A DNA stretch of 64,000 bases from Cryptomeria japonica (lineage: Eukaryota; Streptophyta; Pinopsida; Cupressales; Cupressaceae), in the NCBI RefSeq assembly GCF_030272615.1, contig NC_081405.1, forward strand, positions 155,107,613 to 155,171,612, written 5' to 3'. This document shows positions 47,251 to 60,239 of the stretch, piece after piece; position 1 is the first letter of the stretch; each line of letters starts with the position of its first letter. Under the pieces are notes generated by a model that ran no database searches, was not told the origin of the DNA, and saw only the letters and a list, made by a program, of their open reading frames with translations. Position numbers and translations under genes: made by a program.

Positions 47251-50200
47251 ATGGAAGAAGCGAAGATAGAGAAGTTCTCCGGTCAGAACTTCGGGTTATG
47301 GAAGGTGCAGATGGAGTCTTTGCTGATAAAGCAAGACCTTTCACTTGCACTTGAAGGGAAAGCAAAGAAGCCAACTATGATGGCTGATGAAGAATGAGAA
47401 AAATTAGACAAGAAGGCAAGAGTGAAAACTTTTCTCTTGCTATCCAACAATGTTCTCTTCAATGTCACGAGTTAAGCAACAATGAAAGATGTATGGGATA
47501 AACTCACAACCATGTATGAAATGGCGTTGAATGCAAATAAAGTGTTTATCATGAAGCGGTTGTACAAGATTAAGATGAAGGAAGGTTGCGTAATGGAAAA
47601 TCACATTAATGAATTTAATACATTGATTAGTCAAGCAAATTCGGTGGGGATGTCACAAGATGATGAGAGCAAGGTTTTTCTTTTATTATGCTCTTTACCA
47701 AGCAGCCGGGATGGTGTTGTGACAACAGTGGGCACATCGATATCCGGTAAAAAATAAATTAGTTTTTAATGATGTAGCAGCTACTCTTCTCAGCGAGGAT
47801 TTAAGAAGATAGAATGAAGAATCTTCATCTGGTGAAGCCTTAATGGTGGTAAGCACTGAAAAATAGAGGTAGGAGCCATAATAGAAGCATAAATAATTAT
47901 CATAGACGTTCAAAATCAGCAAGGAGATCGAAGTCTAGAAACATAAATGGTGATTGTTGGTTTTGTGGCAAATCTGGTCATGTAAAGAAGGATTGTAGAA
48001 ACTACAAAAGGGCACAAGAGAAGGTGTGGGACAACGAAGAAAATACAATCTATGATAAAGATGATAGTGTACTAATTCTTTCAACAACCAAAACTACTTC
48101 GGATTCATGGGTACTTGATTCTGGTGCTTCCCATCATGCTACCTCATGCCTTGAAGTATTCATTAACTACAAAGGTCACTTTGGAAATGTTTTCTTAGGA
48201 GATAACAAAGCTTGCAAAATTATAGGCAAGGGTGATGTGTTGATACCATTAGAAGGTGGTAAAACATGGCTGCTCAAAGATGTTTGACATGTCCCACAAT
48301 TGAAGCAAAATTTGATATCCGTTGGACAACTCTTCGATCAAGGTCTTAATGTGAATTTTCTTCCGGATACTTGGAAGGTAACTCATGGTACCATGCTGAT
48401 TGCAAATGACAATAAATTGGGTAGTCTCTATATATTTAAGACTCATGGTGAACTGGGAGCTGCAATGGTGGTTGAGGACAGCAAAGATGATCTTTGGCAT
48501 CAAAGGCTTTGGCATATTAGCAAGAAAGGGCTCCATGTTATGCACACAAGAAATTAGCTTCTGGGTCTCAAACTTGTCAACTTATCCTTTTGTGAACATT
48601 GTCTTTATGGCAAACAAAAGTGAGTCATTTTTTTGAAAGGTGAGCATGATATGAAGACAACACCACTGGAGCTTGTATACTCGGATGTTTTTGGGCCTAT
48701 CGAGGTAACCTCCATTGGAGGAGCTAACTATTTTGTCACCTTTCTTGATGATTGTACAAGGAAAGTATGGATTTATATGCTCTCTAAGAAATTTGAAGTT
48801 TTCTCAAAATTAAAATTTTTTAAAGCTTTAGTTGAAAATCAGATTGGGCATAAGATTAAGTGTCTACAAACAGATACTGGTGGAGAATTTTGTTCACATG
48901 AATTTGACGGTTTTTGTGCTGATAATGGGATTAGAATAATTAAGGTTGTTGCTTTCACTCCTCAAGAAAATGGTGCAGCCGAGAGGATGAACAAGACAAT
49001 CCTTGAAAAGGCATGATGTATGTTATCAAAAGCAGGTCTAGGAAAGGATTTTTAGGTAGAGGCTTATAACACAATAGTATATTTGATCAACCGAAGTCCC
49101 TCATCTAAATTAGACTTTGGTATTCCAGAAGAGGAATGGCAAGGGAAGAGGATTTCATACTAGCATCTTCACGTGTTTAGATGTGAAGCTTTCTCACATA
49201 TACCCAAGGAGAAAAGAACCAAATTGGATCCCAAGTCATAGAAGTGTATTTTCATTGGGTATGGCAAAGAGCAATTTGGTTTCAGGTTGTGGGATCTGGT
49301 TAATAGAAAAAATATTCGTAGTAGGGATGCAATTTTTCATGAGACTTATTTCCCTGCACTGCAAGGTTCAAATAAATGAGGTAAAGAGTATGTTCCTCTG
49401 TCTCTGTTTCAAAATTATTCTAAATCTATCGATGCTCTGCCTCATATCTCTCATCCAGTGGGAGCCCCTATGTCATCTACCACAGTTTAATACAATTCTA
49501 AGACCTCTAACCAGACTGAGAATGATGAAGAAGAAAGCATTTATCATGACTTCTCACAACCATTTGAAATAGCACACCATGGAACAGGGGGTCCGAATAA
49601 CATATCACAACCTTCCTTAGAACCATCACGGGCTTGCAAGAAGACTATTGAAGGCATCTTCAACCCGGTTGTGTCGTTGTCTGCACAATGCCACAGACTA
49701 AGTCATGGCAATTCCACCCCACACAACGCAACTCTCCACACCTCACTCACGGGTTCATCGCCTCAACACACCTCACATGCCGTTGGTGGTGGTCTCATGG
49801 AAGACCATTCATGTGGTCTCCACTCATAGCACAGGTGACACACATCGACCATGGAGGATGCTTCTATGACTGCATACTGCAGCGACCAGCTTCCTCGCAG
49901 TGTGGACAATAATCTACATGTCTCATGTGGACTTCATCCTCCCAGCCTTATGCACAATTATGAGGTTGATCGCCCTACAGAAAGTAAAATTCACCATGGG
50001 CATCAACCATTAAATATAAGAAACATTGATTTGCATAAATAGAGAATGAATGAATTAAATGATCCCACTACTCCAACAGAGAGTCCATTGAGAAAATCTA
50101 CCAGGCAGAGGCGACCTCCAATTAAGTTCTCAGACTATGAATTATTATTCTGTGAAGAAGCTGAGACCACTTTATTAATCTCTGATCAAACAGAGCCTGC

Positions 50201-51722
50201 AACATATAAAGAAGCTTGTAAAACTGTAGACTGTGATAAATGGCATGCTGCAATGTGCGAAGAAATAGATGCACTATTGTGAAATCAGACATGGGATTTG
50301 GTGCCACTTCCTCTTGATAGAAAGGCATTACGTAATAAGTGGGTGTATAAATTGAAAGATGAAGTTGATGGTCTGAAACGATTTCGAGGAAGACTAGTTG
50401 TCAAGGGATATGCTCAGCAGCAAGACCTCTATTTTAAAGAAATTTTATCGCTAGTAGTCAAAATGACTACCATTTGAGCAGTATTGGGATTGGTTGCAAC
50501 CTGGGATCTTGAGCTTGAACAGTTGGATGTGAAGATAACATCTATTCATGGCGACCTTAATGAGGATTTATTTATACATCAACCTGAATGTTTTATTAAA
50601 AAGGGTCAGGAACATCTCTATTGCAAATTGAAACGTAGTTTGTATGGGCTTAAGCAAGCCCCAAGATAGTGGTATCTAAAATTTGACAAGTTTATGATTG
50701 ATCACAAGTTTACTCGCTGTGAGTCTGATCCTTGTATCTATTTTAAAAAGCTTCCCTATGGAGAATTTGTCATACTTTTCCTTTATGTGGATGATATTCT
50801 AGTGGCCAACACAAGTATGAAGATTGTTCATGAGCTTAAAACTCACTTAGATAATGAGTTTTCCATGAAAGATTTAGGGCTAGCAAAGAAAATTCTTGGG
50901 ATGACCATTTTTTGAGATAGGAAAAAGAGAGAACTTAAACTATCTCAGCAAGACTACATTAAAAAAGTATTGGACAGATTTGGTATGGTGGATGCTAAGT
51001 CTGTATGCATCCCCTTAGCTTCTCATTTTTAGTTGTCTTCTCAATTGTGTCCAAAAACACAAGAAGATAAGGAATTTATGGACAAAATTCCATACAAATT
51101 TGCAGTTGGAAGTCTTATGTACGCTATGGTATCTACTAGTCCAGATATTGCTCATGTTGTGGTAGTGGTGAGTAGATTTATGGCTAATCCAGGCAAACCA
51201 CATTGGGAGGTGGTCAAGTATAGTTTGTGATATCTCAAGGGTACTTCAGACCTTTGCTTATGGTTTGGGAAGGGCAAGGCACACTTGGAAGGGTTTATTG
51301 ATTCTGATTTTACCAGAGATTTAGACAAAAGGAAGTCTACTTCAGGTTATGCTTTCACATTTGCTAGAGCAATGATTAGTTGGGCTTCTAAATTACAACA
51401 TACAATTTCTCAATCAACTGCAGAGGCTGAATACATGGCTCTTTCTGAGGGATCCAAGGAGATGGTATGGTTGCAACTCTTGTTTAGAGAGTTGGGTTTG
51501 AAGCAATCAGATTTTGCCTTGTTTTGTGATAATAGCAGTGCCATCTTTATGACTAAGCATCAAACATCTCAGCTTCGGTCAAAACATGTTGATATTCGCA
51601 GTCATTATGTTTGTCACATGGTCGAAGAAGGCAAGTTTCATGTAGATAAAATTCACATCGAAAAGAACCCAGTTCATGTGCTCACTAAAGTTGTGAAGTG
51701 GGAGAAGTTCGATTTCTGCTGA
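47251..51722 (+). pseudogene. Copia 2 gag-pol polyprotein remnant
   Basis: Domains in order: gag from the ATG at 47251 (FSGQNFGLWKVQM); intact zinc knuckle CWFCGKSGHVKKDC near 47957; protease VLDSGASHH near 48112 with its catalytic DSG; the pre-integrase motif DLWHQRLWHIS; integrase with YSDVFGP, TDTGGEF and AERMNKT, so D, D and E are all present; reverse transcriptase with LYVDDILVA near 50780; RNase H with SDFTRD, AEAEYMALSE and CDNSSAI. The frame is broken by stops (47395, 47474, 48285, 48621, 49014, 50475, 50667, 50913, 51228 and others) and by frameshifts near 47755-47950 and 49100-49580. Catalytic residues survive, so it decayed mainly through nonsense changes. Confidence 0.92.
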
Positions 51723-51803
51723 GCTTCTCTCAGCCTTTCCAATATCTTATAGAAGGACTGAGTGGGGGAATCTACTTGTTGTAGTAGTTCATTGGCCTTC
51801 AAG

Positions 51804-51811
51804 TGGGAGAT
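51804..51811 (+). other. Copia 2 polypurine tract
   Basis: AAGTGGGAGAT directly before the 3' LTR (the run starts at about 51801). Confidence 0.8.
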
Positions 51812-52107
51812 TGTTGGAATTGAAGTCCAACAGAGTCCTTCCACTTTGCTACCAAAACCTTTGGTTCTTCGACTTCTGTTGTAAAGCTCTTTAAGAGTTG
51901 TTTGAATATTATTTTTGTGTGTATCCTGAAGCTTCTTGCAGTTGTGTATGTACAAACCAGAATTGGTCATCAATAAATTGATTCCTCTATTTTAAGTGTG
52001 GACGTAGGAAATCTTTCGAACCACGATAAATTGCATGTCTCTTTTGTCTCTGTTTGTGAATTCATTGTTCAGTTTTCCACTCTTCTAATTCACTTTAAAT
52101 CCTAACA
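51812..52107 (+). repeat. Copia 2 3' LTR
   Basis: 296 bp, gap-free alignment with 46895-47190 at about 90 percent identity. Followed by CAAAG. Confidence 0.93.
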
Positions 52108-52112
52108 CAAAG

Positions 52113-52465
52113 AGATAGTAGAAAATAACTTGAGGTCTGCATAGGAGAAAGAGAACCCAAGAAATTTTAGAAATAGAGTATAATAGGGGTTGCACAAAAG
52201 GGAATAGGGAGGGGATCTCTTCTAGGAAAAGAAGTGCCAAAGGAAGAGCAAGAGAGGACACAACTAGAGGAAAGAGCCAATGAAAAGGTGAGAGCACAAA
52301 TAATTGAGGAATTAGGTGGAAATTTAACTACGCTAAAATAGAGGAGAGTGGCAGGGGCCAAAATATTAAGGAAAGAGGTAGGCGTAGCAATTAAAAAGAG
52401 ATAACAATAAGTTGAAGCACAATAGTAAAGAAATATGAAAAGAATAGTAGATAGAAGGTTGTGTT
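52113..52465. other. Intergenic, nothing recognised
   Basis: Purine-rich DNA with no frame of interest. It is the right flank of copia 2. Confidence 0.45.
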
Positions 52466-52960
52466 ACACACATGAGGATACTGGTAGGGGGTGAATTAGT
52501 ATCCTCAAAACTTAAACCCTTTAATTCAAATTCAAAACCATTAAACTCATTAGCAATAATGAAAGATAAAGTAATAAACAAAAATGCACAAAAGAACACC
52601 AAATTTACATGGAAAACCCTAACAAGGGAAAAACCACAGTGAGAGCTATATCACAATATATATGAACAAGAATTACAATTTTTTTAAGTCTCACTACCCA
52701 AGGAAGCACACTACTCCCTGAAGGACTTGTTTAAGAAGTTCACTACCACCAAGCAAGATACAAAGGATCTATTGAAAGATTCACTATCTCAAAGCAATAT
52801 ATGATGAAGGTTTGAATTACAAAGAATAAACCTTTAGCTCACCATCTCTAATAGCCTCCTTAGAATGTAGGTTCTCTTAACATGCTTCCTCTAGCCATTA
52901 AACATTTCAGCTCCAAAACTTCCACCACACTTTTATTGCCTCAACTTTGGATTTTCACAA
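52466..52960 (-). repeat. Copia-type LTR fragment, minus orientation
   Basis: On the minus strand it shares landmarks with the copia 1 LTR in the same order: TGGGTAGTGAG, GTGGTTTTTCCCTTG, GGTTTTCCATGT, TTTGGTGTT, and AATTCACCCCC near the end (about 52490). No internal region or second LTR is seen, so it may be a solo or truncated LTR. Confidence 0.5.
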
Positions 52961-53675
52961 CTCCACACATTCTTCACACTTGCAATTGATTTGATCTTCT
53001 ATACATATCTTCCACAAGTAAGGATAGCATCAAATTGGGTTGGCCAAAATAGAGGACCAATAAGGACCACAACAAGTTGGTCTCAAATACATATTATGGT
53101 GAAAGCAGTCTAATCCAGGAGATAGAATGGACCTAAAATAATTTATCACATCTTTCCATACAACCCCAAACATCAAACACACTGGCGCACATTCTCCCAA
53201 ATAAACAAGGTAATGTGTAGATGAAATATGTAGCACATAATCAGTTGGTCCAAAAACATATCCAAATGAATTTAAACAATGTGGCTCAAACCAAGCCATA
53301 GAAGGGCCCAAACACAACTCAACACAACCTCCAATACTAGCACAAACCCCAAAATGCATAGCACAAGTAAGAGAATAGACTCAATCTGCTAGACAACCAC
53401 AAAACACCCTAAAAACCAATATCAGATAATATGTTGTACCAAAAAGATAAACTATTGTCATGTGAACCACATGGAGACATTCCATGAACATCCAACTACA
53501 ATCCCAAATACTTCTTTCACACTGTCATGCCAAAACAAGCTAGAACAACCAAACTGATACAAAGTTCTAAGTTCTTCATATTTGGAAGCCCCAAAAACAT
53601 AATCATGATATAGAACAATGTCAAACATACTTGTGGTACATTTCATTAAATGAAATGTGAACATACCAATCATGC
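52961..53675. other. Intergenic, nothing recognised
   Basis: Short frames on the minus strand without motifs. It is the left flank of E2. Confidence 0.45.
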
Positions 53676-53679
53676 TTAT
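53676..53679 (+). repeat. 4-bp target site duplication (TTAT), left of E2
   Basis: TTAT abuts the left E2 terminal repeat and recurs at 60176-60179 after the right one. Confidence 0.82.
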
Positions 53680-53709
53680 GGGTATATACACAAAGTTGTG
53701 GTACCAAAA
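53680..53709 (+). repeat. E2 left terminal inverted repeat
   Basis: 30 bases matching the reverse complement of 60146-60175 with two mismatches. Same GGGT-N5-CACA-N4-TG pattern as E1 and E3. Confidence 0.86.
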
Positions 53710-53734
53710 AGGTGCCACACTTAAAAAAAAAAAA

Positions 53735-53880
53735 AAATGCTCATAAGGCGCGCGCACTATAGGGCGCGCACCTTATGAGAGAATGTGGGCTTGGATCACG
53801 TGTCAAGGGTCCCATATAACTATTTTTTAGTGTAGTTCATTTGGCTAGTGCCAAATATGGCGCTAGCCAAATGACTTCCA
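53735..53880. repeat. E2 left subterminal hairpin cluster
   Basis: Two stem-loops: CATAAGGCGCGCGC with GCGCGCACCTTATG, and CATTTGGCTAGTGCC with GGCGCTAGCCAAATG. The GCCAAATG motif recurs in the right cluster. Confidence 0.72.
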
Positions 53881-54059
53881 TTGAATTTTTTTAACCTTTG
53901 ATAAATTTCCACTCTATACCCTATAGTTTGATAGCCACAACCATAAAAATTAAACGATTTCAAACCTATAACAAATACCCTAGATCATATGACCAAATAT
54001 GCTAAATCCTCGACCCTATGCAATAACCATAGACCCTATAACCCAATATGCTAAACCAT
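53881..54059. other. E2 spacer
   Basis: AT-rich, with short repeats of CCCTATAACC/CCATAGACCC type that grade into the array. No gene. Confidence 0.5.
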
Positions 54060-57000
54060 ATGAGGTCGTTATGGGTTGTATGGTGTCCTAAGGGGTCATA
54101 TGGTGTCCTATGGGTTCATAGGACACCATATGACCTCTTAGGACATAATGTGAACCCTAACGACATGTAAGGGGTTATATGGTATCCTAAGGGGTCATAG
54201 GACACTATATGACCCGTTAGGACACCATATGACCCCTTAGGACACCATATGACCCATAATGACACTATATGGTGTTCTAAGGGGTCACATGGTGTCCTAA
54301 GGGATCATATCATGTTCTATAACCCCTTAGGACACCATATGACCCATAAAGATACTATATAGTGTTCTAAGGGGTCACATGGTGTCGTAAGGGGTCATAT
54401 GGTATCCTAAGGGGTCATAGGACACTATATGACCCATTAGGACACTATATGACCCGTTAGGACACCATATGACCCCTTAACACAATTTGGTGTCGTTATG
54501 GGTTGTATGGTGTCGTAAGGGGTCATATGGTATCCTATGACCCCTTAGGACACCATATGACCCCTTAAGATGCAATATGGTGTCATTATGGGTAGTATGG
54601 TGTCCTAAGGGGTCATATGGTGTCCTATGACCCCTTAGGACACCATATGACCCCTTAAGACATAATATGGTGTCATTATGGGTTGTATGGTGTCCTAAGG
54701 GGTCATATGGTGTCCTATGGGGCCATAGGACACCATATGACCCCTTAGGTGTCGTTAGGGATCATATTGTGTCTTAACGGGTCATATGGTGTGTTATGAC
54801 CCCTTAAGACACCATATGGCCCCTTAGGACACCATACAACCCATAATGACACCATATGGTGTACTAAGGGGTCATATAGTGTCCTAAGGGGTCATAGGAC
54901 ACCATATGACCCCTTAGGACACAATGTGAACCCTAACGACATGTAAGGGGTTATATGGTATCCTAAGGGGTCATAGGACACTATATGACCCTTTAGGACA
55001 CCATATGACCCCTTAGGACACCATATGACCCCTTAGGAAAAAATATGGTGTTGTTATGGGTCGTATGGTGTCATAAGGGGTCACACGATATCCTATGACC
55101 CCTTTAGGACACCATATGACCTCTTAGGACACACTATGGTGTCATTATGGGTTGTATGGTGTCCTAAGGGGTCATATGGTGTCCTATGACCCCTTAGGAC
55201 ACCATATGATCCATCAGGACACAATATGGTGTCGTTATGGGTCGTATGGTGTCCTAAGGGGTCATATGGTGTCCTATGGGGCCATAGGACATCATATGAC
55301 CTCTTAGGTGTCGTTATGGATCATATTATGTCTTAACAGGTCATATGGTGTGTTATGACCCCTTAAGACACCATATGACCTCTTAGGACAACATACGACC
55401 CATAATGACACCATATGGTGTCCTAAGGGGTCATATAGTGTCCTAAGGGGTCATAGAACACCATATGACCCCTTAGGACACAATGCGAACCCTAATGACA
55501 TGTAAGGGGTTATATGGTATCCTAAAGGGTCATAGGACACTATATGACCCGTTAGGACACCATATGACCCCTTAGGACACAATATGGTGTTGTTATGGGT
55601 CGTATAGTGTCGTAAGGGGTCATATGGTATCCTATAACCCCTTAGGACACCATATGACCCCTTAGGACACAATATGGTGTCGTTATGGGTCGTATGGTGT
55701 CCTAAGGGGTCATATAGTGTCATATGACCCCTTACGACACAATATGGTATCGTTATGGGCCATATGGTGTCCTAAGGGGTCATATGGTGTCCTATGGGGC
55801 CATAGGACACCATATGACCCCTTAGGTGTCGTTAGGGATCATATTGTATCTTAACGGGTCATATGGTGTGTTATGACCCCTTAAAACACCATATGACCCC
55901 TTAGGGCACCATACGAACCATAATGACACCATATGGTGTCTGAAGGGGTCATATAGTGTCCTAAGGGGTCATAGGACACCATATGACCCCTTAGGACACA
56001 ATGTGTACCCTAACGACACGTAAGGGGTTATATGGTATCCTAAGGGGTCATAGGACACTATATGACCCCTTAGGACACCATATGACCCCTTAGAACACAA
56101 AATGGTATCTTTATGGGTCGTATGGTGTCGTAAGGGGTCATATAGTATCCTATGAGCCCTTAGGACGCAATATGGTGTCATTATAGGTTGTATGGTGTAC
56201 TAAGGGGAAATATGGTACCCTATGACCCCTTAGGACACCATATGACCCCTTAGGACACAATATGATCTCGTTATGGGTCGTATGGTGTCCTAAGGGGTCA
56301 TATGGTGTCCTATGGGGCCATATGACACCATATGACCACTTAGGTGTCGTTAGGGATCATATTGTGTTTTAACGGGTCATATGGTGTGTTATGACCCCTA
56401 AGACACCATATGACCTCTTAGGACACCATACGAGCTATAATGACACCATATGGTGTCCTAAGCGGTCATATAGTGTCCTAAGGGGTCATTGGACACCATA
56501 TGACCCCTTAGGACACAATGTGAACCCTGACGACACGTAAGGGGTCATATGGTATCCTAAGGGGTCATAGGACACTATATGACATGTTAGGACACCATAT
56601 GACCCCTTAGGACACAATATGGTGTCGTTATGGGTCGTATGGTGTCATAAGGGGTCATATGGTATCCTATGACCCCTTAGGACACCATATGAACCCTTAG
56701 GACACAATATGGTGTCGTTATGGGTCGTATGGTGTCCTAAGTGGTCATATGGTGTCCTATGGGGCCATAGGACACCATACGATCCCTTACGTGTCATTAG
56801 GGACCATATTGTGTCTTAACGGGTCATATGGTGTGTTTTGACTCCTTAAGACACCATATGACCCCTTAGGACACCATACGACCCATAATGACACCATCTG
56901 GTGTCCTAAGGGGTCATATAGTATCCTAAGGGGTCATAGGACACCATATGACCCCTTAGGACACAATGTGAACTCTAACAACACATAAGGGGTTATATGG

Positions 57001-58905
57001 TGTCCTAAGGGGTCGTAGGACACTAAATGACTCGTTAGGACACCATATGACCCCTTAGGATACAATATGGTGTCATTATGGGTCCTATGGTGTCGTAAGG
57101 GGTCATATGGTATCCTATGACCTCTTAGGACACCATATGACCCCTTAGGACACAATATGGTGTTGTTATGGGTCGTATGGTGTCCTATGGGGTCATAGGA
57201 CACCATATGACCCCTTAGGTGTCGTTAGGGATCATATTGTGTCTTAATGGGCCATATGATGTGTTATGACTTGTTAAGACACCATATGACCCCTTAGGAA
57301 ACCATACGACCCATAATGACACCATATGGTGTCCTAAGGGGTCATAGGATACCATATGACCCCTTAGGACACAATGTGAACCCTAACAACACGTAAGGGG
57401 TTATATGGTATTGTAAGGGGTCATAAGACACTATATGACCCGTTAGGAATCCATATGACCCCTTAGAACACCATATGACCCATAATGACACTATATGGTG
57501 TTCTAAGGTGTCACATGGTGTCATAAGGGGTTATATGGTGTCCTATGACTCCTTAGGACACCATATGACCCCTTAGGACACAATATGGTGTCGTTATGGG
57601 TTGTATGGTGTCCTAAGGGGTCATATGGTGTCCTATGGGTCATAGAACACCATATGACCCCTTAGGTGTCGTTAGGGATCATATTGTGTCTTAACGGGTC
57701 ATATGGTGTGTTATGACCCCTTAAGACACAATATGACCCCTTAGGACACCTTATGTGTTCATTATGAGTCATATGGTGTCCTAAGGGGTCATATGGTGTC
57801 CTATGGGATCATAAGACACCTAATGACCACTTAGGACACCATACGACCCATAATGGCACCATATGGTGTCCTAAGGGGTCATATAGTGTCCTAAGGGGTC
57901 ATAGGATGCCATATGACTCCTTAGGACATAATGTGAACCCTAACGACACATAAGGGATTATGTGGTATCCTAAGGGGTCATAGGATAGTATATGACCCGT
58001 TAGGATACCATATGACCCCTTAGGACACCATATGACCCATAACAACACTATATGGTGTTCTAAGGGGTCACATGGTGTCCTAAGGGGTCATCTAGTGTCT
58101 TATGACCCCTTAGGACACCATATGACCTTTTAGGACACAATATGGAATCATTATGGGTTTTATGGTGTTGTAAGAGGTCATATGGTGTCTTATGACCGCT
58201 TAGGACACCATATGACCCCTTAGGACACAATATGGTTTTGTTATGGGTCGTATGCTGTCCTAAGGGGTCATACGGTGTCCTATGGGGTCACAGGACACCA
58301 TAGGACCCTTTAGGTGTTGTTAGGGATCATATTGTGTCTTAGCAGGTCATATGGTGTGTTATGACCCCTTAAGACACCATATGACCCCTTAGGACACCTT
58401 ATGTTGTCATTATGGGTCGTATGGTGTCCTAAGGGGTCATATGGTGTCCTAAGGGATCATCGCACACCATAAGACCATACTAACCCCATATGGTGTACTA
58501 GGGGCTCATATGGTGTCCTAAGGGGTCATAGGACACCATACGAACCATACTGACACCATATGGTGTACTAAGGGGTCATATGGTATCCTAAGGGGTCATA
58601 GGACACCATATAACCCCTTAGGACACAATATGACCCCTAATGACACCTAAGGGGTCCTATGGTGTCCTATGACCCATTAAGACACCATATGGTGTTGTTA
58701 TGGGTAGTATGGTGTCCTAAGGGGTCATATGGTGTCCTATGACCACTTAGGATAGAATATGGTGTCGTTATGGGTCCTATGGTAACCTAAGAGGTCATAT
58801 GGTGTCATATGACTCCTTAGGACACCATATGACCCCTTAGGTGTCGTTAAGGGTCATATTGTGTCCTAAGGGGTCATATGGTGTCCTATGACCCCTTAGG
58901 ACCTA
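54060..58905. repeat. E2 giant array of the 20-bp module with higher-order units
   Basis: About 4.85 kb of GGTGTCCTAAGGGGTCATAT copies and reverse complements. A marker block, CCTTAGGTGTCGTTAGGGAT, recurs near 54747, 55307, 55823, 56341, 56789, 57217, 57663, 58311 and 58838. This defines higher-order units of about 430-650 bp with internal orientation switches. A second marker, GTGAACCCTAACGACA, keeps the same order within units. Frames such as 55451-55723 are repeat translations, not genes. Confidence 0.9.
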
Positions 58906-59170
58906 GAGAGAGGAGGGAGTGAGGAAGAAACTGAGGGAAAGAGGTGAGAGAGGGAATTAGATGGGTGTAATGATGAAGAGGGAGATAGCTCGAGGGATAG
59001 GAGAATAAGGGAACTGTGAGAACTAGAGAGGGGAGGGACAAAGAAGAGTATGTATCTATAAGAATGAAGAGCCTGAGAAGAGGTAAGGGGAGAGAGAGAA
59101 TATGAGATCTAGTTCATAGAGAGAGATGGAACTACGAGGGAAGGGAGATAAATAAGGGAGAGGTGAGATG
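58906..59170 (+). repeat. E2 purine-rich tract
   Basis: Degenerate GA-rich DNA (GAGAGAGGAGGGAGTGAGGA and similar). It occupies the position of the GA tracts of E1 and E3. Confidence 0.7.
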
Positions 59171-59189
59171 GGGGTTTCTATGTACACAT

Positions 59190-59300
59190 TTGGCGCTCTC
59201 CCTATTTAGCGTGCACCAAATGGAAAAATCCATTCATCACATTTAGTGCACGCCAAATAGGGCGAGCGCCATATTTGGCATGCGCCAAATGGCCCTCTCT
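59190..59300. repeat. E2 right subterminal hairpin cluster
   Basis: TGGCGCTC...CCCTATTT...GCGTGCAC pairs with GTGCACGCCAAATAGGGCGA followed by GCGCCA, a stem of about 26 bp with two mismatches. Single copies of GCGCCAAATGG and CATTTGGC flank it. Confidence 0.72.
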
Positions 59301-60145
59301 AGGAAACACCAAACCTATGGGTTGTATTTGCCTTGTGCATCCAACCCAAAGGTTTGGATGACCATTTTAGGCTAGAGACGTGTTTTTATCAGAACATTGA
59401 AAATTTTGACATATTTTTGGTCATGCTCTCCGTCAGGTTTGCATGTGTTTCAATGAAGTTAAAAAAAAATACCGTCGTAAACTTGAGCTTCCTCTTAGAT
59501 ATCCAATAATGTAATTTATTTCAAATTTTGATTTCGTTAAGTCTTTCATCTATAATTTCTTTTGTTAGTATGTCCGTTTTTTGTCAAAAACCAACATGCA
59601 CTATTTTGGGTATAAATTTTTACACGTTCATTAGATTTTGAAAAAACTTACATTTTTAGAAACTAGACTCCATTCTACACAATTTCAAAAAAAAAGTTTT
59701 GATTTTTGACTAGTTTTCAATGATTTTAGGGGGGAGCATGCTCAAATTTCTATTTTTCAGGATGTGTCCACTTCGAAAATTAGTAAAAAATCATATAGTC
59801 ATTAAAAAATTAGCTGAAAAATCTGGCATAAACTACAAGGTGTTAGCTAATTTCTCACTGAAGCAATTTTAAAAATTCAAAAAAAAGTTAACATTTTAGG
59901 GGGGCCACAACAGATGCTATGTTATGTTTTTTGCATAAAAATAGTACCACTTTTTGTGGCCCCCTTTTTTGAAGCCCTTAATCTACACCATTTTCAAAAA
60001 AATTTAGTAGTTTAGAAAGTAGACTCGAAGCACTCTGACTCTTGTTCTTGTTGGATCTTCAAATTTGGAGTGTAACTATCTTCAATTTGTCGTTGAAGTT
60101 CAGACTTTGCTGATTTCAGAAAAAAAGTGGCATCTTAAGACCCCC
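59301..60145. other. E2 AT-rich right-end domain
   Basis: Non-coding. The distal 250 bp is collinear with E1 4620-4880. It contains a GGGGGCCACAA...TTGTGGCCCCC inverted pair (about 59918 and 59955) around CTATGTTATGTTTTT. E1 has the same core with a different stem sequence. Confidence 0.7.
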
Positions 60146-60175
60146 TTTTGGTACCACAACTTGGTGCATATACCC
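60146..60175 (-). repeat. E2 right terminal inverted repeat
   Basis: Reverse complement begins GGGTATATGCACCAAGTTGT. Followed by TTAT at 60176-60179. Confidence 0.86.
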
Positions 60176-60239
60176 TTATGTTCACATTGATTGTGTGTAG
60201 TAAGATATGTAGCTTGAGAGTGGTCACAATGGTTTACAT

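Larger units (their letters stand above)
46895..52107 (+). mobile_element. Copia 2: full-length decayed Ty1/copia retrotransposon, 5213 bp
   Basis: Both LTRs are exactly 296 bp (TGTTGGAA...CTAACA), with a CAAAG target duplication, a primer site, gag-pol domains in copia order and a purine tract before the 3' LTR. By hand alignment the LTRs differ at roughly 30 positions, about 10 percent, so the insertion is old. Confidence 0.94.
53680..60175. mobile_element. E2: TIR transposon with 4-bp TSD, 6496 bp, non-autonomous
   Basis: The ends match over about 30 bp with two differences: left GGGTATATACACAAAGTTGT, right (reverse complement) GGGTATATGCACCAAGTTGT, both continuing GGTACCAAAA. TTAT flanks both sides. 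Contents: left motif cluster (53735-53880), a 4.85 kb array of the 20-bp module (54060-58905), a purine-rich stretch, right motif cluster (59190-59300) and an AT-rich right end homologous to that of E1. No coding region is seen; the 60-90 codon frames in the array are translations of the repeat. The left terminus is the most similar of the family to E1. Confidence 0.86.

Noticed and set aside
55451-57524. Series of 60-90 codon minus-strand frames with repeated LCPKGSYGVL
   Set aside because: They are translations of the 20-bp module array; the apparent protein repeat reflects the DNA repeat.
54060-58905. CRISPR-like array
   Set aside because: Repeats are contiguous, imperfect and in both orientations, without spacers, in a plant nuclear context.
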